Shown piece by piece: positions 47,109 through 61,494 of a stretch of 64,000 nucleotides of DNA. The DNA is from Branchiostoma floridae. Lineage: Eukaryota; Chordata; Leptocardii; Amphioxiformes; Branchiostomatidae. The position numbers were made by a program, and so were the translations under genes. Under the pieces are notes generated by a model. It was not told the DNA's origin. It searched no databases and saw only the letters and a list, made by a program, of their open reading frames with translations. Position 1 is the stretch's first letter, and each line of letters begins with the position of its first letter. The stretch spans positions 20,745,609-20,809,608 of the forward strand of contig NC_049980.1 in the NCBI RefSeq assembly GCF_000003815.2, read 5' to 3'.

Positions 47109-50100
47109 ACAAAGCCATTGTCTCCAGACCGCCTGCCGTCTGTGAGCGTGGATTGGAGCACAGTTGTAGAAGGATTTTCAGAAGCAATGTGGGGGACAAT
47201 GTATGTATGTGCATTCCCACATAGAATACAGTGTTGGCCACAACATTGCATTTGCCTGTTTGGGAACTGAGAAGACATCAAGTAATACGCATACCGGTAT
47301 GTGCTGTTGCAGAATGAAAAGTGCAATCGGTGATTGTGTAAGCTAAGGAATGTTCCACCTTAACATGCCAATGGAGGTTATAGAAATTTCTGCCACTTGA
47401 AATGTAGTTATAACTCTAGGCTGAACATCTGCTGAAGTTCCTTGATTGAAGGTTTGTTGAATACAGGCTTGGTAAGGATTAATAAGATGGCTTGTTCATA
47501 AATGAATACTGGTACTGCAGATGAATTCCCACTAGTGCCACTCAAGCACTTAGTTAGTGTCTGGATAAGAGATTGCTAATACTTGGTCAAACTTTGATGA
47601 TGGCACTATATAGCTAAAAATTAATGGCAGATTCTCCAGGTTACGTTGACCCGTCTGCCGTAGGAGTTGGTGATTAGATGCACCATGGTTCAATACAAAG
47701 ACAATCCTGTTGTCAAAGTTGAAGATGAGCAGATCGATATGACTTACCTGTGAAGAGACAGATGGCATCTTGTGAAAGCTTACATCACATAGATGGGTAC
47801 TAAATATATATATTGATGATATCCAATGTGACATTGGTGACTAAGGTCAATATTAAAGATATTGATGCTTGCCTCATTGACATTATATGTATAAAGTGTT
47901 TATTTTTTGTGTCCCGTGGGATGCAAAGTGACCATGTCATAGAACTGTAAAGTATCGGCTGTAGTGTACATTTCTGCACACAATCATTTGTTATTCATGA
48001 CGTGCCAAAACGTATCACTACATGTATCAGCTATGAGGGATCATTAATGAAGTAGGTGTAATGGTTTTTCGTTTTTCCTAGGAATACGTGGTGGTACCGA
48101 AGTTGTCAATGACTGGTCAGTGCAGAGTATATGTTGCGGGTAAAATATAGTTGCTTCCGAATTACCTCTCCTCCCACCACAGCCAACCGTCGCGCCTCTG
48201 GTTTTATGTATGGCGTTTTAAAATTCGCCATTTACTGGGAATTCCTATCACATATTCTGTCTATAGGGACTTTGTGATGGGAAATCTATATCCTCGCACG
48301 TGTATCCCATACACGCTCTTGGAGTCATTAGTATTCCCGGCATCACCGTACGATGGACTGATGTACCTATTGATGGATCTACCACGGAAAGAGGTGACGC
48401 TACATTTGAGGAACACTGACACCGAAATTTAATATCTCGCCCTTTCCGATGGTTTCTACTGTTGACTGTGGTGAATTGTACTTCCAACCAAAGTCGTAAC
48501 CTGTAAGTCGGCAAGATGCTAAATTTTGCATGATATGCTCTAGCCTGGTAAGATATTTCTACATTACACTTTAATCGTGTATACCGTTTCACTGGACCGT
48601 TTTAATGTGCAAGTTTCCTAGCTCGGGATAGCGGGGTTTGATGGACAACATCGACAGGCAACATCAGGAGGCATGGGGGAAGATGTATGACCTAGCAGAC
48701 CTTCACTTGAGCTTTCCAGTTTTCCAAGTTGATGAGAGCTTTGAAGAAGTACATTTTATCAAAATCCAATTAAAGATGTTGTGAGATGACGGCGAGACGG
48801 CTAATCGCTCTCTGGCCTGTCTTCTTTTTATCGTCTGATTCAACCTTGAGGAGATCCGCGAGGCACCTCACCCCGCGCACCCCGAACGCGAATCATCAAA
48901 GTTTGATAAATGTAGGAGATTTGCCGTTTTCCACGGAGAGCTTCTGATTGCATTTGGCGGTACAAATTAGGCGCCAAGATAGCAGGGCGCAGCTGGCAGA
49001 GATGGATGGCACATCGCGGGGCTGCCGGGCGTTTAACTCAACAACTTGTCGGGAATTAGCTTTTCAGGAACGGCGGAGGGTTCGCACTCGATTGTTAGCG
49101 AACAGTAAGGTCGCCTACTACACCACGGACTTCGTATTTCCTCCGCCCGCCATTTCTGTCTCATCAAGCAACGCAGGCTGAAATGAGATTTAGTTCGATC
49201 AGTAGTAAATGCAAATGCTGCTACGTTTTGGCTGTCTATAAAACCTCATCAGGTTAAACACAGACAAGCGATCTGCACGATGTCCTGCCTTCAGAATTAG
49301 GAAGTAAAAGGTAAATCATGAAAAGTACCTTGTACGCACATGTAGTTGGCTAAAGTAGACAGTGGTTAAAACCGGATTCCGATCGGTGTGGAATAGCGTA
49401 ACCTTATATTAAGGGGCGACTTCCGGCACCGCAGCAGATCACAGTTGAGGAACCTTGGTCACAGCAAGGAGTTTAATAAAGTCTTTTCCCAACCAACCTC
49501 CTTGATCACAGTCATCACCGCAAATCATGCATCGGTGTTTTTTCTTGCAACGTCTTTCGAATGTCTTCAATCAGCATATCAAACCCTGGAACTTCTCTGT
49601 AGACCGTTTCAATGTTGATCAGTAAAGTTGTATCGGGAAAATCGAAAAGTTTTATCCTTTTTATATGCATCCACGTACCTTTCCTTGGCTAACTCAACGT
49701 ATGGCGCCATACTATCACATCCTTTCAACTTCTTTACGAGCCCCTATATCACGATAGACCATCAGTACCACCTATCTACCTTTTGAAAGAGATAAAAAGT
49801 GTGGCCACGCTGTTTCTCCATTATAGCTCTCCAATGGTAAGCGTCCATCCTACCCCAAAGTCGTGTGCACATCCGTTCTAACGCAACGTAATGCTTAATA
49901 AGGTAAGCCCCATTCCCAGTGAATAAGTGATGGAATTTTCGGACACCACCCAAATTCACGCCGAACGGATTTGCTCCTCTGCCGGGAAAATCCCCTAACT
50001 GATAGCACCATCTCTCGATAATGCCCGGCAAAGCTCTTGGCATCATCTGTTTTTCCCGAGTTATCGCTCCCGTCTCCGGGTAGACTGTAAATCTCTCTTC

Positions 50101-53100
50101 CGCATGTCATCAATCCAGCAGATTCACGGCGGAACTGTGATCGGAGAGTCTGAGGACGATGGGGAGTGGGAGGGGCTCCAGGGAAGTGTAGAGCTGATTT
50201 CATTGGCCAGAGTTTGTCTTCATCTGCCATCAGGGCGACCGGGTATAGACTTCACATATTCACCTGTTGTCAACCTCCTTTTTTGACCGGAATTCAAAAG
50301 TAAAACTGACATTTGATATACCACGAACGTGGAGTTTTCTTTTACTATAAGATGATAGCCAACTTGTCTCTTATTGTATTCAGCATCTCCCATTCATATA
50401 TGATGTTGGACTGGATTAAAAGAAAAAGATGATGACATGATGTCCAAATATTCAATTTTATCTAGATTGCAGTGATATTATATCGTTGATAATTCTTTTT
50501 TTGCGCAAAGAGAGACACATCATCATTATCATCAACATCTTCTTGGTCTGTATCTACAGCCTTGGAAACAACCTACGACTGCAATCAGTCAATCGTCATT
50601 TTTGTTGCACTGCGCGTCTTGCATCTTGCAAGCCCCCTAAGCCCTCAGAGTGCGTTTGCCATTATAATGGACCTACTGTAATCTTCATGTCCGTCTCCAG
50701 CAAACTGGGTAGGTTTGTACTGAGTGTCGTCCTGGCATCTGTTGGAGCTCCAACATGCCCTCCAACTGTACAATACCGCCATACGGGAAAATCTCCAGAC
50801 AACCTTCCAAGCTTGAATTTAAAATCTTTGCCAAGAATTAACATATTTCTCAGTGCCGTATTAGTAACCTTCAGTCATAGACTAAGTTCACTACACGTAG
50901 CACCGGGCCTTATGTGAAAACCAAGCCGTCTAGCTATGCCAGCAACTTGTTTCAAAACAACGCCACGTATCCATCTCTTTCTGCAATATTGATTTTTTCC
51001 TTCCGGCTTAACAACTTTTAGAAGGCCTGTATAGTTGAGGTGGATAAGGGGGTAAATCTCCATAGCATTACCCCTGCGCTGTCTCGCCGGGCGTCCCTGC
51101 GCTCTGCTTGCTGCCCAGGCGAGTTTGATTGACGCCGTCCAACTTGAGATACCGGGCAGTGTATTGTCAGAGTGACAGTCATGGGTGGGAACAAATTGCA
51201 GCTCGTATTAGCTCAACTTGAACTGTTTGTCTTTATTCATGTAATGCACCAAATGAAGAAAATGAAGATATTCAAGAAAAACTAGAATCTGGGAGCCAGG
51301 GTGTTAACTGATTTGTTCCCTCCTTGTCAGACGTGTTAGGTCCAATTTCTATGATGTGTAGGAGCTCATGTGGACGTTTGACTGTATCCTTCGCCGCCGA
51401 AAGATCGATAAGAACTAATACAGCAATCCGACAACTGGACGTTGATGTAGATTCATCTCATGTGACAGTGACCTACGGGGATTAGATTTCTGAACAAGTA
51501 AGTAAAGGACGCCGAATGTTGTAGATGTCCTTCAAGACTTGTGTCCTGAGTAACCAGTCCAAGATGGCGGAATTCTCAATGTATCTGGTGTTTACTCAAG
51601 AACACTAGGGTACACCAGATTTATTCTTTATCATGTGATGTAACGAAATACAGGAAAAGTACATCACTAACAGAACACTGACTTCCCTTTCTGTGTCACG
51701 TTCTTTAAATCCCGAATCACATTGGCTACCGCGAATTGAAACGTCACTTCAGATCGCAAAGACCCCATTGATATTTGGGAGTAAGATCTGCTTTATTGAC
51801 TATCAAGACACTCGGGTCATGCCGACAGCCGATTGGACTGTGAGGGTTGATGAATGGATTGATTTTGATAAATATCTTCCAGAAAAAGAACTGGATCGAT
51901 TCTGAATATATTAAGAATACGGCGAGTTTCGTATTATAGTGAGATTCATTTCTTACGCTGTCTTGTTTGAAGATGTAAGGCAAGTGTTACAGCACACACT
52001 AATGCAGAACATTCTAAGAAAAAGAAACAGTATAGACCGATATCATGAGACTTTATCATGTAATTATTGACTGAAAAACAAGCTGAGATACTCTGAAACC
52101 TTTGTTAACAGCTCCTTATCATCACACCTTACAAATAACCAACAAACATTCCAACAACACGAGTAAGGAAATGATATTTAGTATCATATCCACAGTGTGG
52201 ACGTTATATGATATGTTAGATGTTGTTCCAATGAGAGCGTCACCAGTTCTTCACCTTTTTTGTTGCTTAGGCGAAGACAATTTCTCATCAAAGCGAATGT
52301 CGTGTGGTTACGCTTGGTTTCGTTTAGTCAATACCAGAATGTGACATATGTAATGTAAGTATCGCGATAGGCTAGAAAATGCCCTCGTCCACCTCGCTGA
52401 AAGAGTCGTAAAGTGTTCACCAGCAGTATTGTAGAACGTGTCGTGAATGTGCAGCTGTACTTCGTATGGCTGTCGTAAAACGGCTGTTTCTTTACAACAC
52501 GATTTGGTCATAGTCGTAAATACTACCCATATGGCCTTTACCTCCCGGTGCGAGGAAGATTGCTCCCCGTCCGCGTGTCGTCTTCGTGCAGTTAGATCTC
52601 TCGCCAGCGGACACGAGTGCCCACGAAAGGCCCATTCTCACCACCTTTTCGAAGCAGCTGGGTATGCATGAAACTAGACTAAAAGTTGTGGTGCTTTAGA
52701 CGCCAGCTTTGGTGTTATTTTTCTATCCATTCCGAATACTATATATGACTCTGACTGCTCGCCCTATAGAGTGCCGCTTAGCCACCAAGCCTGAGCGGTT
52801 TTGTTCACAACCATTTCAAGGAGCGGAGCCTGCAAAATTTAGCACTGACATGGTCTGGTGTGCCAAGACACAAGATGGACATTTAACAGGAGCCCAACCT
52901 ACTCAGAAATTACAAGTACTAGTACTTACACTCGAGACGAAGAAATGCACCCTTAACTACACAGATGCAGGCAAGTAGGGCGAAGAACAGTATTAAGTTT
53001 GTAACTTATGTGGAGATGGGTCATGTTAGAAAATGGTCACAGTTTACTAGTATGACTAGATAGAGGCATCTGTAGACAAGATGCTTGCTGATTGGATCAG

Positions 53101-55924
53101 TGGGGTAATTAATGGTCACAATGGCCAGGTGACACAGGTGATCACCAGTCCAGACTTGACAGTCCTATGTAATATTGATTTCATGTACACGTATCTAACA
53201 GGAAACGTGTAGCTTACTATGGGTTTGATGCAAATGTAATAGTCAATCCTTGTTTATCGATGCGGCCATGAATACTCATTTGCAAAGGATTCGGCCATGT
53301 AGAGGTTTAGTAGTGGCGTTTGCTGAATGAATGTTTCCATTGGTGAGACTATATCATGTCCTATTGTAAAGGTAGAATGATGCACGACCAGCCTCGGCCA
53401 AGTGACCGGAGTAGGAGATAGGTGGTATACCTAAGTATAAGATGGTACAAATCAATACAGGGGTCAAAAATAACTATGAAATTCGGCTCACCATTCTGAT
53501 TCAATAAGGAAATGATTGAAAAGAGCCGCAGGTATATTAGCATATAGCACATTTTGTTGTCTTTCATCGTTATCATCATCGCGCCACCTTACATGTAAGA
53601 TGAGGGCAGTGATTCTCCACTGTCCCTTGGCCACAGGGCGCTTTGTTTGTTGTTGCACTTTCCTCTGTCGCTCCCCGTCTCTCTCTTGCATGTACATCGC
53701 TCCCCTCCACTTCTAGATTTGCAATATCTGGCTTGTGGTTCATCCTGTTACGCGTGACCTACATCCCACCCTATCCACCGTATCGCAGTATTGTATTCCA
53801 GTCACGGTGAAGGCGGCATGCTCAAGTCTCTACAGCCTTGAAATGGGGCGCAGGGCCCTCTCAACCAACACCCCACTCTTACAGCATCCTCGATAATACT
53901 CGTAGGAAGGTGGCCACCTTCCGTCGGTAGAAGTCGTGCGAGCGGAATACTCTTCTCTACTGGCGTACAGCTTCCTCGAGGGCAGCCAATCGGCTGCCGT
54001 GATTTCCAATTCCACTGTTCTCATTGGCCATGTGGCTTGTAGCATGTTTTTGTACGAACAGTTCGAAATACCTTCCAAAGTTATGATTCTCAAAGTTTAG
54101 TATTTGGGCAGAGTGTCTCTCATTGGACTTGAGAAATATCTTCCACACATTTTGATCTGTTACTGCTCACAAACTGTACACGGAAATAAAGCAAACTTTC
54201 CAGCTTTGTTCGACAACATTGATTAAATCAAAATTCAAATAAACCATAGTTTTGCAAAGTAGGATATACATCTGAAATCTGTTTTGTGTAATCTATGGGT
54301 TTTGGAATATCAATTTGCTAATTTGCATAGATCCATCTTCACATTTCTTTTCGTATAGTTTGCCATTATCTTCATGCAAAATTTGAGCATATTTTGTGCA
54401 TATTACGTCTGACGTCCGAAAACTATTACGTCATTTGGGCTGTTGATTGCTTGTATAAATACTCAAAAAGTCGATATTTTGATACCTTATCAACTATTCA
54501 TGGTTCATCCCCACACAGGGAATTCTGTGCCTACATGTGCACACGCTAAGAACCATTTGCGCGCACGTAAGACCCAGCCCAGCAAATCCCTTTTTTCAAT
54601 GCATCCCTCCACCAAGCCGCAAAGCCTCCAATATTGTTACTCAGAATCCGTTTGTGCCGAACGCGTCACTGGAGACTTGAGCTTTAGATTCCGTCCGCCC
54701 GCTCAATACAGCCCTTTTGACGCCGCTGCCTACCATTTCCCCATCACGGCCGTGCGTTTATCAATAGCTGCATGTACGTGGGCTTGCGCGTTTCCGTGCT
54801 TCGCATTTTCACCAAGCCTTCGTGCGTGGAACTTCGCTTTATCTTGGTGAAATCAATTTGTAGGGAAGATCCAATCCATTTCAATAGCAGCCCCAGACAG
54901 ATGGTTATCTAGCTTCGGCAGCACTCTATCGATTTCCCAGAGCTCGGTCTAATCTCTATAGCACACATATTCTATTGTGTTCGTCTCATCTTAACTGCAC
55001 TTCTCCCTTTCTCTCTCATATACTCCGTTCTTAGATTTTGCGCTGTATCTTAGAGGCTATTCTAGACGTAACGCATGGAAGAGGGTTGCAAATGACCGTG
55101 CATTTTTCTTTAATTGCCTGCATTTGTTTTTCGCCATCTTTTTTAAAAATTTGTTGTGTAAGTTTGTGGTCAAAAATAATACAACCTACGATGGCAATAT
55201 TGTCCAAAGTAAAGACAGTCGGGCTGAATATTTGCAGTTCGCCACCTCAGCTCCTCTCGTAGCGGTAGTCTGTTAAGAGTCAACTTTCCGCGGACCTGGT
55301 ACAGTAATAAAGTACGGCATTATCAGGACGCCTCCTCCCGGGTCGATATGCACGGCGCTACTGTCGATGCCCGGCGTCATCTGCTGAAAGTGCTGTTAAT
55401 CAGCGGCTATCCCAACTGGCCACAACCAACCAACCCTACCAGACATCCCGTCTGTCAAGCCCTGCCCGCTCCGACCCAATCTATCCGCACAACCCGTGAG
55501 AGAACGCGGCGCTTCACGGCAGATCAAAACTACTCTTGCAAAAGGGCAGTGGAGTTGCATAATGACTAGAGAAGGCTCCACAGCTCCGGTCACTGTCTTT
55601 TCCACGCATCTCTCATTTTAGAGCGCTTAACTCCCCTCAGTCTAGTATGAATAACATGTACAGGTGCAAAACATCATATCTACTTCTCACTCCTCAAACG
55701 AGAGTATAAGCCCTCTTCTAGGATGAGAAACTGATTTGATACTATGCTTTACTCGAAATGAACTGATGTCTGATAAAAGCTCCTTGCTCACATCAAGGAA
55801 GGTTTAGAAAGTTGATTCATGAAATGACTGTTATTTGATCGTTAGATTTTAATGTACGGCTAGTTTTAAGCAGGAAAAAATCCCTACTAAGTCACTGTAG
55901 CTTTCCTGTCCCCCCATACAGTTT

Positions 55925-55995
55925 CATTCTATTGTTCTTGTACATTGTCATGTGTGCTATCTTGATATGTGCAAAATGAATAAATCAAATCAAAC
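55925..55995 (+). mobile_element. possible LINE/SINE 3' tail
   Basis: GCAAAATGAATAAATCAAAT after a T-rich segment resembles retroposon 3' ends with a short simple tail. No body identified. Confidence 0.25.
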
Positions 55996-56817
55996 GGACT
56001 GTAAATTGCAAGTCGACGATACCTGACTACCGGGCTATATCCCCGCCGCATCGGTCGTTTGTTTCTCCTGTACAAACATTTCATGCTAGACTTGCAAGTA
56101 TTCAGATATGAAGCAAGTGCTCACTGAGCCCAGTCTAGGATGAAATTGGTAAGGCAGTGTAGCATGGAGTAGTGTCACCGCTAAGATCGTCGGCGACATA
56201 ACGATTTCTGATGGCTGATAGAAGACAAGGCGATATGGCGCCCAAACGGCTTTTATTTTCTTGTCAGTACTACCGTAATAACCTTTATCACGCGGGGCTG
56301 CGGAGCAAGGTCATGAAGGAGAGCCCGAACAAACGCCATCAACGCAGTATATTTACAGAATCTGCGATGATTAGTAATTGTAATCATGCGTTGGATTTGT
56401 GAGGCAAGATAGATTACACATTAAACAAGAGTTCGAAGATCTCGATCATGCCTCATAGTCATATTTGGTGTTATGGACAAATTGTTGATTTATTGAGGAC
56501 TGCATTGATCATCCTATCTAGTACAATATATATCCGCTGATAGTCTTTCCTAACCAAACTACATTTGTCGTAAGTGTGAAGGTGCCAGTTTTTTTCTTCT
56601 GCTTTTCTTTTCGTCAGCATTGCCCGGATATCGATTACATGAACAGGTGCTGTCACCTGCATCAAGTTTCACCATCCATGCCATCGTACCATGGCTACTC
56701 GTCATTGGACTTGGATAACTGATGTCAAGTGATACCTACTACGTGAGATTCAGATAATGGCAAGGTCTATAAGAAGAACAACTAGGAAAAACAGCAAATA
56801 ATTCCTTTTGGTTTGTA

Positions 56818-57060
56818 AGCGCCTTGATTTTGTTGTCAGGTTGATTTTGAAGTCACTTTGATTTTGTAGCTGCTTGGTTTTTGTAGGCACTTGGATTTTG
56901 ATGTGGTCATTTGGATTTTATAGCTAACGGTTACTTGAGTTTGGTAAACGCTTGGATTTTTTAGTCTCTCAGATTAAAATGCACTTGGATGTTGCAGTCA
57001 TTTGTACTTTGTACGTACATCCATTTTGTAGCTATAGGCACTTCGATTTTTGTGATATGC
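56818..57060 (+). repeat. degenerate tandem repeat, about 20-25 bp unit
   Basis: Ten or so variants of GCACTTGGATTTTGTAGCT follow each other with drifting spacing. An old minisatellite. Confidence 0.75.
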
Positions 57061-60000
57061 AATGTGGTATTTGAGGGTTTTGTACACAGCAAAAACAAAA
57101 ACGTGTGCATGTATTCTGATGATCGTTGGCTTCAGACCTGTTCAGCCTAGTTCAAGCTTGTCTAGAAGAAATCTGTGCCCTGTCGTGAAAACCTCATCTG
57201 TGTTCACCGTAACACCTCTTGCTCATATGGTGAGCGGAAATAAACAAATGCGTCCCCAAGTACTGCCGTCTGGTTTCTGTGAACTAGTATCATAACATTC
57301 AGCCGCAGCCATTCTCTTACACTTGTGCCACTACAGCGTTTGTCAAGGGAATAATCCTTGTTGTTTGGACGATTTAAGGCTGGTCGTTAGATTTGAGAAT
57401 GTTGATTGGTGCTCAACGAAGTGAACTTTCTCTCTCCTCTGAATGCGCATATGACAATGTATACTGTTTTTAGATCATTATGTGATAGATATGTACGTAA
57501 GGAAAGGGAGGCTATTTTGAATACTAAGACGCCGAGGTGAGGAAGATCATAGAACTTCTGTCTGAAATTACAAAGACTTGGACAGATGGCGGCAGTTATA
57601 AGGGTGAATCACTGTCAGGTGTGATGTTGTGCAATGATGTGTCAATCAAATTTATCCCCTTTAGCTTGTTCAATGTAGGTAATCATTTTCCTCATTTCCA
57701 ATAAGACATTCATTTCTTCAATATTGATTACAACGAAGTTGCCACAGGAATACCGTCCCAACAGAAAGTGAGACGTGGCGTTATTCCCTTGCTCAGGGTC
57801 CGTGCAATGAGGTACCACGAAGGCGGCACCAACCTAGAGCTGCTGGATTAAAACTGGCTATATTGCATATTGGTAATACCGTCGTGTCGGTCCAAATTTG
57901 TGACCGTTATCCATGGCACGTTCCCTGCATGTTTAACGATACTTGCAATGCTCGGAGCGCTTTGTCTCCAGTAAAAAATGGATGCAGCTCCATACTAAAT
58001 GTCCTCCAGTTGATCAATAGCTGGAATGCAGAAGCTGCCGCTGGTGGCGATCTGCCAGTTGAGATTCACAAGCCTCAGGTAATTACGTCTGCAAATGGCG
58101 CTCAACCTCACGGCTCAGCATGAGTAAGAGGCGTAATGGCTCTGTTTTGTTGAAGGCAAGCTATGATAGCAGACCGACAAATATCGTTAACCATAGTAAT
58201 CTTCCCCGAGTGAACCACAGTCTCAGGCATGCAGAGGCGTGTCCAGGTCACAGGTCACTATCTTTGGGCAAGTGAAGAAGTTATCTCTTCACTCATTTTA
58301 TGGAGACTAGGGGAAAATATCTACCCGAGAAAGCTCTCCTACACAACAACCATCTTCAGGGACATCGAGATTGAAGACTTGGGATTGGCTGGCAGCTGTA
58401 GAGGGATGTTGTGTAGAGTCTTACCCCGTCCACAAACTCTTACTTCAGATGATGATGATGATGGTTACGTTCTTTTACATAACTTGATGGAGATGGGATA
58501 TCCGAATAGAGTAAAAACGAAAGATTATAGCTATAGTTGTACAGTGAAAGTAGCGTTGTCAACGAACACACCATGCACATCTTTTCAACAGAATCGTGTT
58601 TTTTGTCAACAGAAGGGCTGGAACGTGGCTACAAGGAAGGGAATTATAAAATAAAAACAATGGATGTCATTATCTACACAATCTCTAGCCCTCAAGTCAA
58701 GGTTCCCAAACTAGAAGTGTTCTTTTGCCCAAGAGTTATTGAGTTACCATCGGGCCATGTCTACCTTCCTGCTATCTCTTAATGACTGCAGTCCTTCATA
58801 TATCCCCCGGCACTGCTTGTAATGGTTTCAAAATCTGAATCCAGATCGTTTGGTGCGTTGAGGTCTGTGTTAGCTCATGATCTGGACCCTCTGTGGTAAT
58901 TGAAGAAAGCATTACGTAAGAATCTGATTCATCTTTATCAACCTTTGAGACTCCTCAGAACTTGTATATTGAAAATAGGTTAATTGTATACGTAGACACC
59001 ACAAAGTAGTTAAATCTTCGAGCGCAGGTGATAAAGTTAGAGTAACTGGTTTTGGGTAGTAGGATGATATACTTCTTTATACGCCGCATCCGGAGTGTCA
59101 CCGGTGTTTCATTTTTATCCGACGGGCACAAGAATTAAACGATTACACGATTGCGCATGCATGTCCGTGAGGGCTCCATCGAATGTCTCGTCACTGATGA
59201 CTTCCATCAAGGCACACCGCATATTACTCTAAGATCCTTAGGATGTGCACGGGGTCTGTAGTCCGGAAGCAGGCGGACACAGGGAAGTCGACAGCGAAGC
59301 AATTTACTGAGCTGTCTGCTGATCCCGTCCTGGGAGGCTTTCCAGTCCATCCATCGATCTTCATCATGGAGATGCGCGATGCCTGTGAATACTAATGCTG
59401 GCAATGTCGCCGTCCTCTTCCAACCGGGTACAAACGCAAAGGTCGATGTCTGTCTCGTTTTGGGCGATATGGAACATTTGGCAATGCGCGTAACTCTCAC
59501 TCGTGTCAAATTTCCTGACGCATGGGGTGGCAGATACGACCGAAAATGCCCTAAGAATGGAATTTTATCTCACAGTTTTACTCTAAGGCACGAGACAAAG
59601 AAATACAAAATTTGTCTTTTCCAGACCATCCGTCTTGCCATCCGGCCCATTCACTGATTCCGCAGGGTAGCTTGTTGTTGCTTCCCAAAGCTCTATAGTA
59701 TAACAGTTCAACAGCGTCGAAGCGTGAACACCCTGTTATGTGCACCATATATTATAGTCAGATGACGCCCGGTCATAATAATTTTGATCTGACACACTGT
59801 TCAGTTGTGCGTTCAGCACCGCAAATTTATTTTAAAAAAAACACCTAATTGAGTATATATGAAGCTTTATTATAAGTATTAAACATTTGTTCTTATGTCA
59901 ATGCGAATAATACCTACTAGTGCTTGCCTGTCTGAAACAGATTACTTGTTATCTAGACGAAGGTAAAATGTTAAGCTATGTGTGTACTGCCACCTTTAAC

Positions 60001-60145
60001 ATGGTTGAACCTAAGAGAGACAGATCTATTACTGCTGTAACGTAATCGTATGGTGTGTTCGTATGTCATGGCCCTGTGACTGTAGGCAATCAAAGTTACA
60101 TGTACGATTTCAATTTTACCCGGCAACTTCCAGGTTTAACCCTCA

Positions 60146-60188
60146 AACATGGCGGACAACTCTTGACTTGACGTGACGTGACGTGACG
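60146..60188. promoter_or_regulatory. YY1-like site plus four tandem TGACG half-sites
   Basis: AACATGGCGGAC (YY1-like) at 60147-60158, then four direct TGACG copies at 5-bp spacing (60169-60188). This is the binding core of CREB/ATF factors. No transcript is visible nearby. Confidence 0.4.
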
Positions 60189-61494
60189 GCAAACCCGCCA
60201 TACATGATTGATCATGTCATGACCATAATATACCAGTTCCTCTCACGCTGTTTACCCCAATACACATTGATCTCCACAAGGAGAATTACTGATCGAACAC
60301 AGTTACTGTAGTATGTGCAGGACTGATCATTGATATCGATATATCAGGTGACAGCATCATCTGAAGAAGACGTATAGTTATTTAGTCTTTTTGTCTCCCT
60401 TTTTCAAGAATCTTAGCTCTTGTAGTCTTGTATCACAAATCTCAAAAGCCATGTTGCCTAGCGCACATGACAGACTCGCCCAGTGAAAAGGTAAGAAAAT
60501 TAACGTTTCCCGTTTTCACCCGAGGACGGTGTTTTCTCTCTGTCATCACTGAAGACTGGAGGCCGACAAGAGGCCGAAGCTTAAGGTTCGCCGTTTTGCC
60601 GAATATCTCCAGGTATGTCTCTACCATCCATCAGCCCGGGCCCTCCGCGACGTGATCCCTCCGATGTGCGCCACTCCGACCCGGATTCCACAGTCAATAT
60701 TAGCAGGCGGAGGAGATTACGATTACTGGGATATTGGGGTGAGGAAAATTGGTAAGGGTGTCACGATGGTGATGCGAAAGGTTGTTTCGCTTGCAGTGAT
60801 TTGCGGCTACTCGGGTAGAGGATTAGGGTTTCTCCGGAGTGGAATCAATGAATCTGACACGATAATCAGGACTGGGGGAGTCCAGTCAGAGAGGAATGTG
60901 GAGGCCAGCTCAGGTTTTCTCTCTATCTGTTATTCTATTTCATTGTATTTCCAAATCTTAGATCATTTTGTCTTATACTGTTTTTCCTTTTTCTTTCCAA
61001 TTTGTTGTACTTGCTTTCCTTTTTTGACATTCTTTCTTTTCTTTTGTTTGTAATTCCCACTCTACCTCAAATGTTAGTCTGATATTTCATTATTTGAAAC
61101 ATTACGATAATTCACATGAGGTACTAGTAAATGAAATTGACTTTTAACTACAAAATCTAGTAAAGTATTTATTTCACTCAGACCATCTTCTGTTACAGTA
61201 GGTAATCATTCAGCAGACGCGATGACTGTAGACGCTTACTGATAGTTGAATATTTATAATCGCAAGCTTTACGCGAAATCCCACATCTCGGAGTGTCATG
61301 GGGCCGCTTAAGCACTTAATTATGTTCAAAATGCTCATGACGCTGTCCACCCGATAAATTCCGAAATGTCGATGAGAAAAAAATGTTTCTAGTGACATTC
61401 GCACAATTGCAATATATGTTTTTTACTAATTGTGTATTTTGGTCATTGAGTGGATGTCGTTTCACTAGCTTTGATTAGGACTAGCAAATAACAC

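Larger units (their letters stand above)
47109..61490. other. 14 kb without a supportable gene
   Basis: No open frame here shows splice signals, domain similarity or codon pattern that I would defend. The sequence is less repeat-rich and poorer in TACATGTA than the left part. It contains several GC-richer islands (48.8-49.2, 50.0-50.3, 52.4-52.7, 53.8-54.1, 55.3-55.6 kb). Candidate content is TRIP4 3' UTR (to about 47.9 kb), noncoding regulatory sequence, or unrecognised 5' exons of the next gene. Confidence 0.5.

Noticed and set aside
48151-48432. 93-codon frame considered as an extra TRIP4 exon
   Set aside because: TRIP4 ends cleanly with a stop at 47108, matching the vertebrate C terminus.
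54443-54850. 135-codon plus-strand open frame
   Set aside because: Cysteine/alanine-rich but without recognisable similarity or splice signals; probably chance.
58229-58654. 141-codon plus-strand open frame
   Set aside because: No domain, no repeated or compositional coding pattern, no splice context. Length is not unusual for chance in this window.
60652-61053. Open frame with GGGDYDYWDIG followed by a donor-like GTGAGG, reminiscent of the ZNF608/609 N terminus (DEWDIGVGNLIIDLDADLEK)
   Set aside because: Only the WDIGV core matches; flanking residues differ and the frame continues unlike the family. Too weak to call, although the position fits the predicted neighbour.
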